A stretch of DNA of 64,000 bases from Burkholderiales bacterium (GCA_030684405.1 JAUXYA010000034.1:62001-126000); one strand, 5' to 3'. Positions 26,901-36,649 are shown, numbered from the stretch's first letter. Notes: generated by a model from the sequence alone, not told the origin. Made by a program: numbers and translations.

Positions 26901-27182
26901 ATGACTGACATCCTGACCCGCCAACTAAGAATTCGCGGCCACTTGCAGGGCGTCGGTTACCGCAACTACATGGCTTACAAGGCCGGCGTGCTCGGTATCC
27001 GGGGTTGGGTCCGCAACCGCAGCGACGGCAGCGTCGAAGCCGTGGTGCAGGGCACGGCCGAAGCCATCGCGGAAATCATCGCCAGTGCCAAGCGCGGACC
27101 ACGGGCCGCCCGGGTCGATGCCGTCGAAGTCGACGAAGGCGTTGGCGAGTTCAGCAGCTTTTCCCAGCGCAAAAGTGAATAA
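26901..27182 (+). CDS. acyP: Acylphosphatase
   Basis: A 93-aa cytosolic enzyme that hydrolyses acyl phosphates such as acetyl- or carbamoyl-phosphate. The active-site motif is intact: RGHLQGVGYRNYM with the phosphate-binding Arg21, and GWVRNRSDGSVEAVVQG with catalytic Asn39. The ATG at 26901 (MTDILTRQLRIRG) gives the standard length; the frame is open further upstream but the extension is not family-like. It is divergent from the DsrE-like gene (118 bp) and convergent with the TPR gene. Confidence 0.95.
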   Translation: MTDILTRQLRIRGHLQGVGYRNYMAYKAGVLGIRGWVRNRSDGSVEAVVQGTAEAIAEIIASAKRGPRAARVDAVEVDEGVGEFSSFSQRKSE

Positions 27183-27210
27183 TCATTAATAAACAAGGTC
27201 TTGCAGAAGT

Positions 27211-27924
27211 TCAGCCGCCACCCGCCGCGCGCGTGCTGCGCTGGATTGCCGCAGCCCGCGCAAGCATTTTCTCCGCCTCTGCGCGGCGACCCAGTGCCTG
27301 CAGCACCCGCGCCAGATTGTTGAGGGTATGCGCGACGCTGGGACTGTTCGGCCCCAGCGTCTTTTCCTTCATCGCCAGCGAGCGGCGCAGCAGCGGTTCG
27401 GCCTCGGCATGGCGTCCCTGCGCCTGGATGGCCGCCCCGAGATTGTTCAGGCTGGCCGCCGTTTTCGGGTCCTCACCATAGGCCTTCTCGAACACCGCAA
27501 GCACGCGGCGGTGCAACTTCTCCGCCTCGGCAAACTTTTTCTGCGCCTGCGCCACGTCGGCGAGGTTGTTGAGCAGGATCGCAGTCTGCGGATCACGCGG
27601 CCCCAGCACCTTTTCGCGCATGGCCAGCGCGCGGCGGAACTCCCGCTCTGCTTCCGGATAACGCTCGGCGAAACGCAGTATCAGCCCCAGCGTCGCGATG
27701 CTCTGGTCCACCGAACGGTGGGTCGGTCCGAAACTGCGCCCGGCCTCCGCGATCGCTTCACGCGCGAAGAGTTCGGCTTGCTCCAGACTGCCCCGCTGCA
27801 GATGCAGGTTGGCCTGATCGACGAGCATTTTCCACTCGACCTCACCGGCCCGGGCAGGAGCGGCGAGAAGCGCCAGTACCAGGACCGCTGCAAGCGCCAC
27901 GGAGCCGCTATGCCGAATTGCCAT
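27211..27924 (-). CDS. Exported tetratricopeptide-repeat protein
   Basis: 237 aa. A signal peptide (MAIRHSGSVALAAVLVLALLAAPARAG) is cut after ARA. At least four 42-residue TPR units of the kinesin-light-chain type follow (repeating ILLNNLADVAQAQKKFAEAE, SLNNLGAAIQAQGRHAEAE and TLNNLARVLQALGRRAEAE). It would act as a periplasmic protein-protein interaction scaffold; partners are unknown. Its first 17 bases overlap the 3' end of dnaE on the same strand, so it is probably translated from the dnaE transcript. Confidence 0.8.
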   Translation of the reverse strand: MAIRHSGSVALAAVLVLALLAAPARAGEVEWKMLVDQANLHLQRGSLEQAELFAREAIAEAGRSFGPTHRSVDQSIATLGLILRFAERYPEAEREFRRALAMREKVLGPRDPQTAILLNNLADVAQAQKKFAEAEKLHRRVLAVFEKAYGEDPKTAASLNNLGAAIQAQGRHAEAEPLLRRSLAMKEKTLGPNSPSVAHTLNNLARVLQALGRRAEAEKMLARAAAIQRSTRAAGGG

Positions 27925-30900
27925 AATCGATGTTGACGTTCTCGGGTTTCAACCATTCGCCCAGCACATGCAGCAGATCGTCGCTGATGTTGACCTGCCA
28001 GGCAGGCCCCAGCTTCACCTCGCAGCGCGCACCGTCGCTCATGTAATCGATGGCCACCGGGCAGCTGCCCTTGCGGTGTGGCCCAAGCAGTTCCTTCAGC
28101 TTGCTGCCCGAAGACTGGCCGTTGCAGGTCAGGCGAATGCCACGGGCGTAGCGGTTGCGCGCCTCATTAAGGTCGAGGATGTTCAGCGCCTCCAGCCGCA
28201 GCGTGTTGTCTTCACCGCCATTACCGTTATCGCCGTCGGCGTCGGCGCTGCGGTAACGCTGGCGCCCGCGCACCTCGATCAACAGCAGCTCGTCCTCGCG
28301 CAGCTTGTGGCGGAAGCGGTCGAAGGCTTCGCGGTAGACCACGACCTCGTGCTTGCCGCTGTCGTCAGCGAGCGTGACGATCCCCATGCGCCCGCTGGCG
28401 GTGTTCTGCACCCGCACCGACAACACCACTCCGGCGATGGTGACGTTGCGCCCGGCGAGGTCGCCGGCGGTCTGCAGGTCACCCAGTTTCTTGGCGACCA
28501 TGCGCCGCACTTCGTCGCGGTAGACGTTGAACAGATGGTCGCTGCGGTAATAGCCGAGCGCGAGCTTCTCGTTCTGCAGCAGCTCCTTTTTGCTCCAGCG
28601 CGGCACGTTGGCCGGCGCCACCATCCGCGGCGCGTCCACCGCGTCGCCGAAGAGACTGACCTGGGAAGCCGCGCGGTTCGCCTGCTCGGCGGACTCCAGC
28701 GCCAGTCCGACGCAGGCCATCAGCTCGGCGCGATTGTCGTTGACGCTGTCAAAGGCGCCCGCGCGCACCAGCGACTCCACCACCCTGCGGTTCACCAGAC
28801 GCTTGTCGACACGATGGCAGAAGTCGAAGAGGTCGGTATAGGGGCCCCCGGCGGTGCGCACCTCGACGATGTGGTTGATCGCCCCCTCGCCGGTGCCCTT
28901 GACGCCGCCGAGCCCGTAACGGATGCGTTTTTCGTCGACCGGCTCGAAACGGTAGACGCCGGAATTGACGTCTGGCGCCAGCACCTCGAGCCGGTTTTCC
29001 CGGGCATCGTCGACCAGCTGCTGCACCTTGTCGGTGTCGTTCATCACCGCCGACATGTTGGCCGCCATGAACGGCGCCGGATGGTGCGCCTTCATGTAGG
29101 CCGTCTGGTAGGCCACCAGCGCGTAGGCCGCGGCATGCGACTTGTTGAAACCGTAACCGGCAAATTTCTCCATCAGGTCAAACAGCTCGTCGGCCTTGCG
29201 CTGGTCGAGTCCGTTCTTCGCCGCGCCCTCGCGGAACAGGCCGCGGTGCTCGGCCATCTCCTCCGGTTTTTTCTTGCCCATCGCACGGCGCAGCAAGTCG
29301 GCGCCGCCGAGGCTGTAGCCACCGATGATCTGCGCCATCTGCATCACCTGCTCCTGGTAGACCATGATGGCGTAGGTCTCGGAGAGGATGGACTCCACCC
29401 GCGGGTCGGGGTAACTGAAGCGCTTGCCGTGTTTGCGCGCGCAGAATTCCGGAATCAGCTCCATCGGACCCGGCCGATACAGCGCCACCAGCGCAATGAT
29501 GTCCCCGAAACGGTCCGGCTTCGCGTTTTTCAGCATGTCGCGCATGCCGCGCGATTCAAACTGGAACACGGCGGAGGTATTGGCCTTTGCGAAAATGTCG
29601 TAGGCCGCGCTGTCGTCGAGCGGCAGTTTTTCGAGCTGGATGTCTGAGGATGGATCGAGGCGCTTGATGTACTTCAGCGTCCAGTCAAGGATGGTCAGCG
29701 TAGTCAGCCCGAGGAAGTCGAACTTGACCAGGCCGATCGACTCGACATCGTCCTTGTCGAACTGGCTGACCGCCGAACTGGCGCCGTCGGCGACATAGAG
29801 CGGGCAGAAATCAGTAAGCTTTCCCGGTGCGATCAGCACGCCGCCGGCATGCATGCCGACATTCCGCGTCAGGCCTTCCAGGGTGCCGGCCAACTCCAGC
29901 AGTTCGGCAACCTCCTCTTCCTTTTTTTCGCGCTCGGCGAGCTGTGGCTCCATCTTGCGCGCCTCTTCCAGCGTGATGTGTTTGCCGGGCTGGAAAGGAA
30001 TCAGCTTCGCCAACTGGTCGCAGAAGTTGTAGCCGAGGTCGAGCACACGACCGACGTCGCGCACCACCGCCTTCGCCGCCATCGTGCCAAAGGTCGCGAT
30101 TTGTGACACCGAATCGGCGCCGTAACGCATCTTCACGTAATCGATGACGCGGTCGCGGCCGTCCTGGCAGAAGTCGATATCGAAGTCAGGCATCGATACC
30201 CGCTCCGGATTCAGGAAGCGCTCGAACAGCAGGTTGTAGCGCAACGGATCGAGGTCGGTGATACCAAGGCTGTAGGCCACCAGCGAGCCGGCGCCTGAGC
30301 CACGCCCGGGGCCGACCGGAACGCCGTTGTTTTTTGCCCAGTTGATGAAGTCGGCAACAATCAGGAAGTAGCCGGGAAAACCCATCTGCACAATGGTTTT
30401 TATCTCGAATTCGAGGCGGTCCCGGTAGGTGGGCTCCTGCAACTTGCGCTCCACCTCGTCCGCATACAGCACGGCCATCCGCGCCGTCAGCCCCTCTCCC
30501 GCGCGCTGGCGCAGGTAATCCTCGAGGCTGGAGCCATCCGGAGTCGGAAAATGCGGCAGCCGGCTTTTGCCCAGCGTCAGCCCCAGCGTACAGCGTTTCG
30601 CGATTTCGACGCTGTTCTCCAGCACCTCGGGCACGTCCGCGAACAACTGCGCCATCTCGGCCTGGGTCTTGAAATACTGCTCGGTGCTGAAACGCCGTGG
30701 CCGGCGCTGGTCGGACAGGATGTAACCCTCGGAGATGCACACCCGCGCCTCGTGCGCGCGGTAATCCTCGGATTTGAGGAATTGCACCGGATGCGTGGCC
30801 ACCGCAGGCAGGCCCAGTTCCGCGGCCAGTTGCAGGGCGCGGGTGACATGGACTTCCACCGGCACCGTAGCCGCGCCGCCGGTCATCGCCTGCGGCCCCA

Positions 30901-31417
30901 GCCGCTGCACCTCGAGGTAATAACGGTCCGGAAACAGTGTTGCCCATTCCTGCGCGAGTCGCTTCGCCTCGTCGTGACGCTCTGCGACCAACGCCTGGCC
31001 TACATCGCCGTGATGAGCACCCGACAGCGCGATCAGCCCGTCGGTGCCGGTTTCAGTCAACCAGGATTTCATCACCTCGGCGCGGCCACGGTACTGATTG
31101 CTGCGGTAGGCGCGGGACAGCAGTTCACACAGCCGCAGATAGCCGTCGTAGCTCTGCGCCAGCAGCAACACGCGGTACGGATTGTCGCGGTCTGCCTCCT
31201 GGGTCAGCCACAGGTCACAGCCGATGACCGGCTTGATGCCCTGACTGCGCGCCTCCGTATAGAACTTGACCAGGCCAAACACATTCGACAGATCGGTCAG
31301 CGCCAACGCCGGCATGCCGTCGGCCTTGGCCGCGGCCACCGCCTCATCGACGCGCACGATGCCATCGACGATTGAATATTCGCTGTGCAATCGCAGATGG
31401 ATGAACGCCGGATTCAT
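27908..31417 (-). CDS. dnaE: DNA polymerase III subunit alpha
   Basis: The replicative polymerase catalytic subunit, 1169 aa, typical of betaproteobacteria. An N-terminal PHP domain starts FIHLRLHSEYSIVDG (about 4-18). The palm has GPGRGSGAGSLVAY and the catalytic Asp pair in MPDFDIDFC (about 406-414). The fingers region includes MVYQEQVMQMAQIIGGY and GYGFNKSHAAAYAL. A tandem HhH, an OB-fold (NVTIAGVVLSVRVQNTASGR) and the C-terminal tau-binding part follow. This is a DnaE1-type sequence, not the ImuC/DnaE2 paralogue, since no imuA/imuB genes are next to it. It is divergent from the DMT exporter gene across 198 bp, in which I see no other gene. Confidence 0.97.
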   Translation of the reverse strand: MNPAFIHLRLHSEYSIVDGIVRVDEAVAAAKADGMPALALTDLSNVFGLVKFYTEARSQGIKPVIGCDLWLTQEADRDNPYRVLLLAQSYDGYLRLCELLSRAYRSNQYRGRAEVMKSWLTETGTDGLIALSGAHHGDVGQALVAERHDEAKRLAQEWATLFPDRYYLEVQRLGPQAMTGGAATVPVEVHVTRALQLAAELGLPAVATHPVQFLKSEDYRAHEARVCISEGYILSDQRRPRRFSTEQYFKTQAEMAQLFADVPEVLENSVEIAKRCTLGLTLGKSRLPHFPTPDGSSLEDYLRQRAGEGLTARMAVLYADEVERKLQEPTYRDRLEFEIKTIVQMGFPGYFLIVADFINWAKNNGVPVGPGRGSGAGSLVAYSLGITDLDPLRYNLLFERFLNPERVSMPDFDIDFCQDGRDRVIDYVKMRYGADSVSQIATFGTMAAKAVVRDVGRVLDLGYNFCDQLAKLIPFQPGKHITLEEARKMEPQLAEREKKEEEVAELLELAGTLEGLTRNVGMHAGGVLIAPGKLTDFCPLYVADGASSAVSQFDKDDVESIGLVKFDFLGLTTLTILDWTLKYIKRLDPSSDIQLEKLPLDDSAAYDIFAKANTSAVFQFESRGMRDMLKNAKPDRFGDIIALVALYRPGPMELIPEFCARKHGKRFSYPDPRVESILSETYAIMVYQEQVMQMAQIIGGYSLGGADLLRRAMGKKKPEEMAEHRGLFREGAAKNGLDQRKADELFDLMEKFAGYGFNKSHAAAYALVAYQTAYMKAHHPAPFMAANMSAVMNDTDKVQQLVDDARENRLEVLAPDVNSGVYRFEPVDEKRIRYGLGGVKGTGEGAINHIVEVRTAGGPYTDLFDFCHRVDKRLVNRRVVESLVRAGAFDSVNDNRAELMACVGLALESAEQANRAASQVSLFGDAVDAPRMVAPANVPRWSKKELLQNEKLALGYYRSDHLFNVYRDEVRRMVAKKLGDLQTAGDLAGRNVTIAGVVLSVRVQNTASGRMGIVTLADDSGKHEVVVYREAFDRFRHKLREDELLLIEVRGRQRYRSADADGDNGNGGEDNTLRLEALNILDLNEARNRYARGIRLTCNGQSSGSKLKELLGPHRKGSCPVAIDYMSDGARCEVKLGPAWQVNISDDLLHVLGEWLKPENVNIDYGNSA

Positions 31418-31615
31418 GCGCGTATTCTAAAACATGGCGCGCATGCAAATTCCACTCCGCACGCACAGCGCAGATATCCCCGAATAATCCACGACATATG
31501 AAGCCTTGCTGCCTGCGCGGTACGCAGCCATTGGAATCCGCATGGCCGCATCCCGTGCTTTGACGCATAATGCGGCCGCCTCCGCGCCACACCATCGTAA
31601 ATCAAAACTGCCCGC

Positions 31616-32503
31616 ATGCCGTCCACAGCATCGCTGCCCCGCTCCGGCATCCTCGCGCTGGTCGCCCTCTGCGCAGTCTGGGGCTATACCTGGGTCATCC
31701 TGAAGGAAGGCCTGCGGTATGCCGACCCTTGGGATTATGCAACGCTGCGCACTGTGCCCGGCGCACTGTTGCTGTTCGCAATCGCCGCCTGGCGCGGCGA
31801 AAACCTCGCGCTGCGCTCACCCCGGCATGTGTTCATTCTGGGACTGTGGCAAACCACCGCCTTCAACGGCCTGGTGTCCTGGGCGCTGGTTTCAGGCGCT
31901 GCGGGCAAGACCGCAGTTCTGGTCTACACCATGCCGTTCTGGACCCTGCTCTTCGCCTGGCCTGTGCTCGGCGAGCGCATCCGCGGCCTGCAGTGGCTGG
32001 CTGTTGGCCTGTCGGCCGCGGGCCTGCTGCTGGTGCTCGAACCGTGGTCACTGCAGGGCAGCTTTACCGCGAATGTGCTGGCGGTGCTCACCGGCGTGAG
32101 CTGGGCGGTCGCCGCGGTGCTGACGCGACGCTGGCGCAGCCACCTCGCCGTCGGCACCTTTGCCCTGACCGCCTGGCAAATGCTGCTCGGCGGGCTGGTG
32201 CTCGCGGTGCTCGGCTTTTTCCTGTCGGCGCGGCCGGTGCAGTGGACGCCGTATTTCGGATTCCTGCTGGCCTACGCCACGATTTTCGGCACCGTGCTCG
32301 GCTGGGCACTATGGTTTTACGTGCTCAAGCTGCTGCCCGCCGGAGTCGCCGGTCTCGCGGTGATGGCAGTGCCGGCGATTGGCGTGTTGTCCTCGCGCAT
32401 CCAGCTCGGCGAACAGCCCGGCCCGGTGGAGTCCGCCGGCATGCTGCTGATCGTCGCCAGTCTCGCCGTGCTGTCGTGGTCAGCACTGCGCCGCCGCAAC
32501 TGA
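31616..32503 (+). CDS. EamA/DMT superfamily transporter
   Basis: A 295-aa protein with ten hydrophobic helices in two EamA repeats (ALVALCAVWGYTWVILKEGL near the start; VLTGVSWAVAAVLTRRW at the start of the second half). Members export amino acids and other metabolites, but the substrate cannot be told from sequence. It converges on the flavoprotein gene 9 bp downstream. No ribosome site of note is seen; the ATG at 31616 gives MPSTASLPRSGILALV, with the first helix correctly placed. Confidence 0.85.
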   Translation: MPSTASLPRSGILALVALCAVWGYTWVILKEGLRYADPWDYATLRTVPGALLLFAIAAWRGENLALRSPRHVFILGLWQTTAFNGLVSWALVSGAAGKTAVLVYTMPFWTLLFAWPVLGERIRGLQWLAVGLSAAGLLLVLEPWSLQGSFTANVLAVLTGVSWAVAAVLTRRWRSHLAVGTFALTAWQMLLGGLVLAVLGFFLSARPVQWTPYFGFLLAYATIFGTVLGWALWFYVLKLLPAGVAGLAVMAVPAIGVLSSRIQLGEQPGPVESAGMLLIVASLAVLSWSALRRRN

Positions 32504-32512
32504 GCGCGGCCT

Positions 32513-33781
32513 TCAGCCCCGGAAACGCTCTGGCGCGTAGGGCGCAGGATCGACGAACGGGGTTTCGCCCGTGATCATTTCCGCCAGCAGCCGACCGGTG
32601 ACCGGCCCCAGCGTGAAGCCGTGATGGGCATGGCCGAAGGCAAACCACAGCTTCGCATGCCGCGGCGCGCGGCCGATGATCGGCAGCATGTCCGGGGTGC
32701 AGGGCCGCGCGCCCATCCACGGCTCGGCATCCAGCCGTTCGCCCAGCGGAAACAGGTCGCGTGCGACGGGCTCGGCGCGCCACAGTTGCACCGGCGTCTT
32801 GATCGCGTCCCGCAGCGCGAACTCGGCGCCGGTCGTGAGGCGGATGCCGCGGCTCATCGGCGCAAGAAAATAACCGCGCTCGGTGTCGAGCAGCGGATGG
32901 TTCAGCCGCGCGACGCCCGCAGCCCGATAGTGCATGTGGTAACCGCGCTTCACTGCGAGCGGCAGATCGTAGCCCAGCGCGCGCGTCATCACATCGGACC
33001 AGGGCCCCAGCGCAATCACCGCCTGGTCGACTGCAAGCACGCCTTCGACGGTCTGCAGGCGCCAGCCCGCGCCTTCGGCCTCGAGACTCGCCGCATTGCC
33101 CTGGACGAAACGACCGCCGAGCGCCTCGAAACGCCGCAGGTAGGCAAGCGCCAGCGCCTGCGGATCATCCACGCTTGCCGGATCCGTCCAGTGCAGCGCG
33201 CCGGCGAGCACCGGCGCGATATGCGGCTCGGCCTCATGCAGCGCGCGGGCGTCGAGCATCCTGTAGTTGACCCCGAACTCAAGATGCCAGCGCTCGGCCT
33301 CTGCATAACGCCGGTCGCGCTCGCGCGCAGTGCGAAAAACCTTGATCCAGCCCCGGCTCCGCAGCAGGTCTGCGGCGGCGGATTCCGCAGCGAGCGCCGC
33401 ATGTTCGGCAAGGCAATGCTCAATCAGCTTCGCATAGCGTCGTGCGACCTCGGCATGCCGCGCCGGCCTGGAATGTTTCCAGTACTGCCACAGGAAGGGC
33501 GCAAGCGCAGGCAGTGCCGAGGGATGGTAGTGGGCGTCAATCGTGCGGTTGAGCCCGTAACGCAGCAGTGCACCGAAGTCGTGAGGGAAACCGTAGGGAT
33601 AAACGCCTTCACGCTGTATCAGTCCGGCATTGCCAAAGGAAGTTTCCTCGGCGGCGCCGCGGCGGTCGATGAGTACTGCCGCGCGCCCTTTTTTCTGCAG
33701 ATGCAGGGCCACGCAGATGCCGATCATGCCGGCACCGAGCACCGCCACGTCGGCGCGTATTGCAGCTTTTTTGCCGTTCAT
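32513..33781 (-). CDS. DadA-like FAD-dependent D-amino acid dehydrogenase family oxidoreductase
   Basis: A 422-aa DAO-fold flavoprotein. The FAD-binding motif is VAVLGAGMIGICVALHL (about 13-29) with the ribose-binding acidic residue in LIDRR. SFGNAGLIQ is the DadA-type continuation, and the C-terminal FAD region reads CTPDMLPIIGRAP followed by WFAFGHAHHGFTLGPVTG. Such enzymes deaminate D-amino acids with quinone or another acceptor. An Asp/Glu racemase-like gene lies 1 kb away in the divergent direction, which would fit D-amino-acid metabolism, but this is only proximity. Confidence 0.85.
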   Translation of the reverse strand: MNGKKAAIRADVAVLGAGMIGICVALHLQKKGRAAVLIDRRGAAEETSFGNAGLIQREGVYPYGFPHDFGALLRYGLNRTIDAHYHPSALPALAPFLWQYWKHSRPARHAEVARRYAKLIEHCLAEHAALAAESAAADLLRSRGWIKVFRTARERDRRYAEAERWHLEFGVNYRMLDARALHEAEPHIAPVLAGALHWTDPASVDDPQALALAYLRRFEALGGRFVQGNAASLEAEGAGWRLQTVEGVLAVDQAVIALGPWSDVMTRALGYDLPLAVKRGYHMHYRAAGVARLNHPLLDTERGYFLAPMSRGIRLTTGAEFALRDAIKTPVQLWRAEPVARDLFPLGERLDAEPWMGARPCTPDMLPIIGRAPRHAKLWFAFGHAHHGFTLGPVTGRLLAEMITGETPFVDPAPYAPERFRG

Positions 33782-33837
33782 TGCAGCCGATTATACTTGC
33801 GGGCTGCAAACCCGAAGACAGAGCCGCTCTCCCCGAG

Positions 33838-34758
33838 ATGACAATCAATCAAGCGCCTAGCGCAACACCTGGTCAGCCGGCTTTCATGGCAACCCATCCC
33901 AGTCGCTCCGAGTTTCACCCGATCAACGGCACGCGTTGCCACGTGCGCCTCTGGGGTGATGCCGCTGCACCGCCCCTGTTCCTGCTCCACGGCTGGATGG
34001 ATGTCTCGCTGTCCTTCCAGTGGGTTGTCGATGCATTGAAGCGCGACTGGCGAATCATCGCGCCCGACTGGCGCGGCTTCGGCCAGTCCGGCTGGTCGGC
34101 CGGCGGCTACTGGTTTCCCGACTACTACGCCGACCTAGAGGCACTATTGGCAATCTACTCGCCGGACCGGCCGGCACTGGTTGCCGGCCACAGCATGGGC
34201 GGCGTGATCGCCTGCACCTATGCCGGCCTGCGGCCGGAGCGCATCGCGCGACTGGTCTCACTCGAGGGCTTCGGCCTCGCCCGCACCAGTTCCGCAGAGG
34301 CTCCGGCACGTTACCGGCGCTGGCTCGACGAACTTGCTTCCGAGCCGCGCTTCCGCATCTACGGTTCCTTCGATGCGCTGGCGGCGCGACTGCAGCGCGA
34401 CAACCCGCGCCTTACCGCGGACAAGGCGCAGTTCATCGCCCGCGCTTGGGCGCGCGAAACCGCGCCCGAGCAGGTCGAGATGCTGAGTGACCCGCGGCAC
34501 AAGCGCGCCAATCCAGTGCTGTTCCGCATCGAGGAATCACTCGCCTGCTGGAAAGCAGTCACGGCGCCGGTGCTGTGGGTGTTCGGCCGCAACTCGGAGG
34601 GCACCGGTTACCTGAAGGACACGCCGGAGCAGCTCGCCGAACGCAAGGGGGCATTCCGCGACTACCAAGAGGCCTGGATCGACGACGCGGGACACATGAT
34701 GCACCACGACCAGCCGGCGGCCACAGCCCGCCTGATCGAGGATTTCCTCGCGCCATGA
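33838..34758 (+). CDS. Alpha/beta hydrolase
   Basis: About 306 aa. The fold pattern is clear: LFLLHGWMDVSLSFQ (oxyanion hole), DWRGFGQSGWS, nucleophile elbow GHSMGG, and the catalytic His in DDAGHMMHHDQP near the C-terminus; the acid is probably the Asp/Glu after VLWVFGRNSEG. The start is uncertain: the ATG at 33838 (MTINQAP) or at 33886 (MATHPSRSEFH); the homologous part begins around FHPINGTRCHVRLWG. The stop overlaps the racemase ATG (ATGA), so they are translationally coupled. The substrate is unknown. Confidence 0.85.
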   Translation: MTINQAPSATPGQPAFMATHPSRSEFHPINGTRCHVRLWGDAAAPPLFLLHGWMDVSLSFQWVVDALKRDWRIIAPDWRGFGQSGWSAGGYWFPDYYADLEALLAIYSPDRPALVAGHSMGGVIACTYAGLRPERIARLVSLEGFGLARTSSAEAPARYRRWLDELASEPRFRIYGSFDALAARLQRDNPRLTADKAQFIARAWARETAPEQVEMLSDPRHKRANPVLFRIEESLACWKAVTAPVLWVFGRNSEGTGYLKDTPEQLAERKGAFRDYQEAWIDDAGHMMHHDQPAATARLIEDFLAP

Positions 34759-35498
34759 CCGAAATCCGCAAGCTGCCGCTGCTCGGCGTCCTCGGCGGCA
34801 TGGGGCCGCTTGCCGCGGCCGATTTCCTCGCCAAGCTCGCCGAGGAAACACCGGCTACCCGCGACCAGGAGCACATACCCTATGTCGCCTGGGGTGTGCC
34901 GCAGATCCCGGAGCGGCCTGCCGCCATACTCGGCAGGGGCGAATCGCCGCTGCCGCAGATGCTGCGCGGCATCGCCGCGCTGAAGCAGGCTGGCGCACAG
35001 GCGATCGCCATCGCCTGCAATACCGCGCACTACTGGCACGAGGAGCTGCAGCGCGAGGGAGGTTTGCCGATACTGCACATCGCCGACGCGGTCTGCGACC
35101 TGCTGACCGAACGCGGCATCACTGCCGGCAGCGTCGGGCTGATCGCTACCGAGGGCACACTGCGAGCGGGTTTTTTCCAGCAGCGATTTGCGGCCCGTGG
35201 TTTGGGCTGCATCGTCAGCAGCCCCGAGGACCAGCAGCGACTGGTCCTGCCGGCGATCGCCGCGGTCAAGAGCAATGACCTGGCACTGGCGCACACCCTT
35301 GCGGTGCACGCGGTGCTGCGCCTGCACGATGCTGGTGCACACACCGTGGTGCTGGCCTGCACCGAAACCCCGCTGGCGATTGACCACGCCCCCAGCGCTG
35401 CGACGCCGCTGTGCATCGACGCCACCCGCGCGCTCGCTCGCGCATGCGTCATCTGGCACCGGCGCGCTGCAGCGGCCTCAGATCAGCGCGCATCCTGA
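34755..35498 (+). CDS. Aspartate/glutamate racemase family protein
   Basis: A 247-aa cofactor-independent two-cysteine racemase. LGVLGGMGPLAAADFLAKL is the family N-terminus. Both catalytic Cys are present, one in AIACNTAHYW and one in VLACTETPLAI, so racemisation (Asp or a related amino acid) is plausible. The ATG at 34755 overlaps the stop of the alpha/beta hydrolase. With the D-amino-acid dehydrogenase-like gene upstream and a Glu/Asp importer downstream, an acidic-amino-acid theme is suggestive but unproven. Confidence 0.88.
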   Translation: MTEIRKLPLLGVLGGMGPLAAADFLAKLAEETPATRDQEHIPYVAWGVPQIPERPAAILGRGESPLPQMLRGIAALKQAGAQAIAIACNTAHYWHEELQREGGLPILHIADAVCDLLTERGITAGSVGLIATEGTLRAGFFQQRFAARGLGCIVSSPEDQQRLVLPAIAAVKSNDLALAHTLAVHAVLRLHDAGAHTVVLACTETPLAIDHAPSAATPLCIDATRALARACVIWHRRAAAASDQRAS

Positions 35499-35533
35499 GA
35501 GCCCCCGACAGAATGAAATGCGCGGCGTTTGAC

Positions 35534-35562
35534 TGGACAAAGCTGCGCGCATCGCCTAGATT
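35534..35562 (+). promoter_or_regulatory. Probable sigma-70 promoter of gltI
   Basis: TGGACA (35534-35539), 17 bp, TAGATT (35557-35562), about 70 bp before the gltI start. The -35 matches the consensus at 5 of 6 bases; the -10 is moderate. Confidence 0.5.
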
Positions 35563-35634
35563 GTTCGAAGCAAGACAATCCTGCCGCCGTTCGTGCGGCA
35601 CCGTATTCCGTTCTGACCATCAAGGAGGCTTGAC

Positions 35635-36555
35635 ATGCTTCGTATCGGATCCCTTTTTGCCGCCATCGCCGCGGCCAGCCTGCTCGCCGCGCCGCTGCAC
35701 GCGCAGGAGCTCACCGGCACCCTGAAGAAAATCAAGGACACCGGAGTCGTCAAGATCGGCCACCGCGACGCCTCCATCCCGTTTTCCTACCTCGACGACA
35801 AGCAGCGTCCGATCGGCTATGGGGTGGACATCTGCATGAAAATCGTGGACCGCATCAAGGCCGAGCTGAAGATGCCCAAGCTGCGGGTCGAATTCGTTCC
35901 GGTAACCTCGCAGACGCGGATTCCCGTTCTCACCGGCGGCAACATCGACATGGAGTGCGGCTCGACCACCAACTCGGTGGAGCGCCAGAAGCAGGTCGAT
36001 TTCGCGCCGACCTACTTCGTCACCGGCACCAAGATCATTGTCAAGAAGGGCTCGGGCATCAAGGGCTATGACGATCTGAAGGGCAAGAACGTGGTCTTCA
36101 CCCAGGGCACCACCAACGAGCGCGCGATCAAGGCCTACAACGACGAGAAGAAGCTCGGTATCAATTTCATCCCCTCGAAGGACCATGCCGAGTCCTTCCT
36201 CTCTGTTGAAACCGGCCGCGCGGTCGCCTTCCCGATGGACGACATCCTGCTCTACGGCCTCAAAGCGAGTGCGCGAAACCCCGACGATTACGAAGTGATC
36301 GGCGAATTCCTCTCCGACGACCCCTATGCGATCATGATGCGCAGGGATGACCCTGCATTCAAGAAAGTCGTCGACAGCGCCGTGACCGCTCTCTACAAAA
36401 GTGGCGAAATCAACAAGATCTACACGAAGTGGTTCCAGTCGAAGATTCCGCCCAAGGGCATCAACCTCAACTTCCCGATGTCGGAAGGCCTGAAGGAAGC
36501 CATCAAGAATCCCAACAATACCGGCGTCGGCCCCTGCGGCAAGATGAAGTGCTGA
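35635..36555 (+). CDS. gltI: Glutamate/aspartate ABC transporter, periplasmic binding protein
   Basis: 306 aa. A signal peptide (MLRIGSLFAAIAAASLLAAPLHAQ) is followed by an SBP_bac_3 domain: GVVKIGHRDASIPFSYLDD at the start, DMECGSTTNSVERQKQVDFA in the ligand-binding hinge, and KIIVKKGSGIKGYDDLKGK. The C-terminal half NKIYTKWFQSKIPPKGINLN is typical of GltI-type proteins. AAGGAGG sits 6 bp before the ATG, one of the strongest ribosome sites in the window. A terminator hairpin after the gene, followed by gltJKL, implies that the binding protein is made in excess over the membrane subunits. Confidence 0.95.
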   Translation: MLRIGSLFAAIAAASLLAAPLHAQELTGTLKKIKDTGVVKIGHRDASIPFSYLDDKQRPIGYGVDICMKIVDRIKAELKMPKLRVEFVPVTSQTRIPVLTGGNIDMECGSTTNSVERQKQVDFAPTYFVTGTKIIVKKGSGIKGYDDLKGKNVVFTQGTTNERAIKAYNDEKKLGINFIPSKDHAESFLSVETGRAVAFPMDDILLYGLKASARNPDDYEVIGEFLSDDPYAIMMRRDDPAFKKVVDSAVTALYKSGEINKIYTKWFQSKIPPKGINLNFPMSEGLKEAIKNPNNTGVGPCGKMKC

Positions 36556-36587
36556 GCACGGGATTTTCCGTCCCAGACAGGAAAGAC

Positions 36588-36620
36588 AAAACCGGGGATC
36601 CTGATTCCCCGGTTTTTTTT
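36588..36620 (+). terminator. Rho-independent (attenuating) terminator between gltI and gltJ
   Basis: Stem ACCGGGGA (36591-36598) / TCCCCGGT (36606-36613), extended by A-T pairs, loop of 7, then eight T. It probably lets only part of the transcription pass into gltJKL. Confidence 0.9.
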
Positions 36621-36649
36621 CGCCCCTCTTTCGCGCTACACTGAACCGC

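Noticed and set aside
27908..27924. 17-bp overlap of dnaE and the TPR gene as a programmed feature
   Set aside because: Short same-strand overlaps are common and nothing suggests frameshifting.
30491..30500. CCCCTCTCCC, identical to one stem arm of the hairpin repeat, within dnaE
   Set aside because: No matching second arm or tail follows; it is part of normal dnaE coding sequence.
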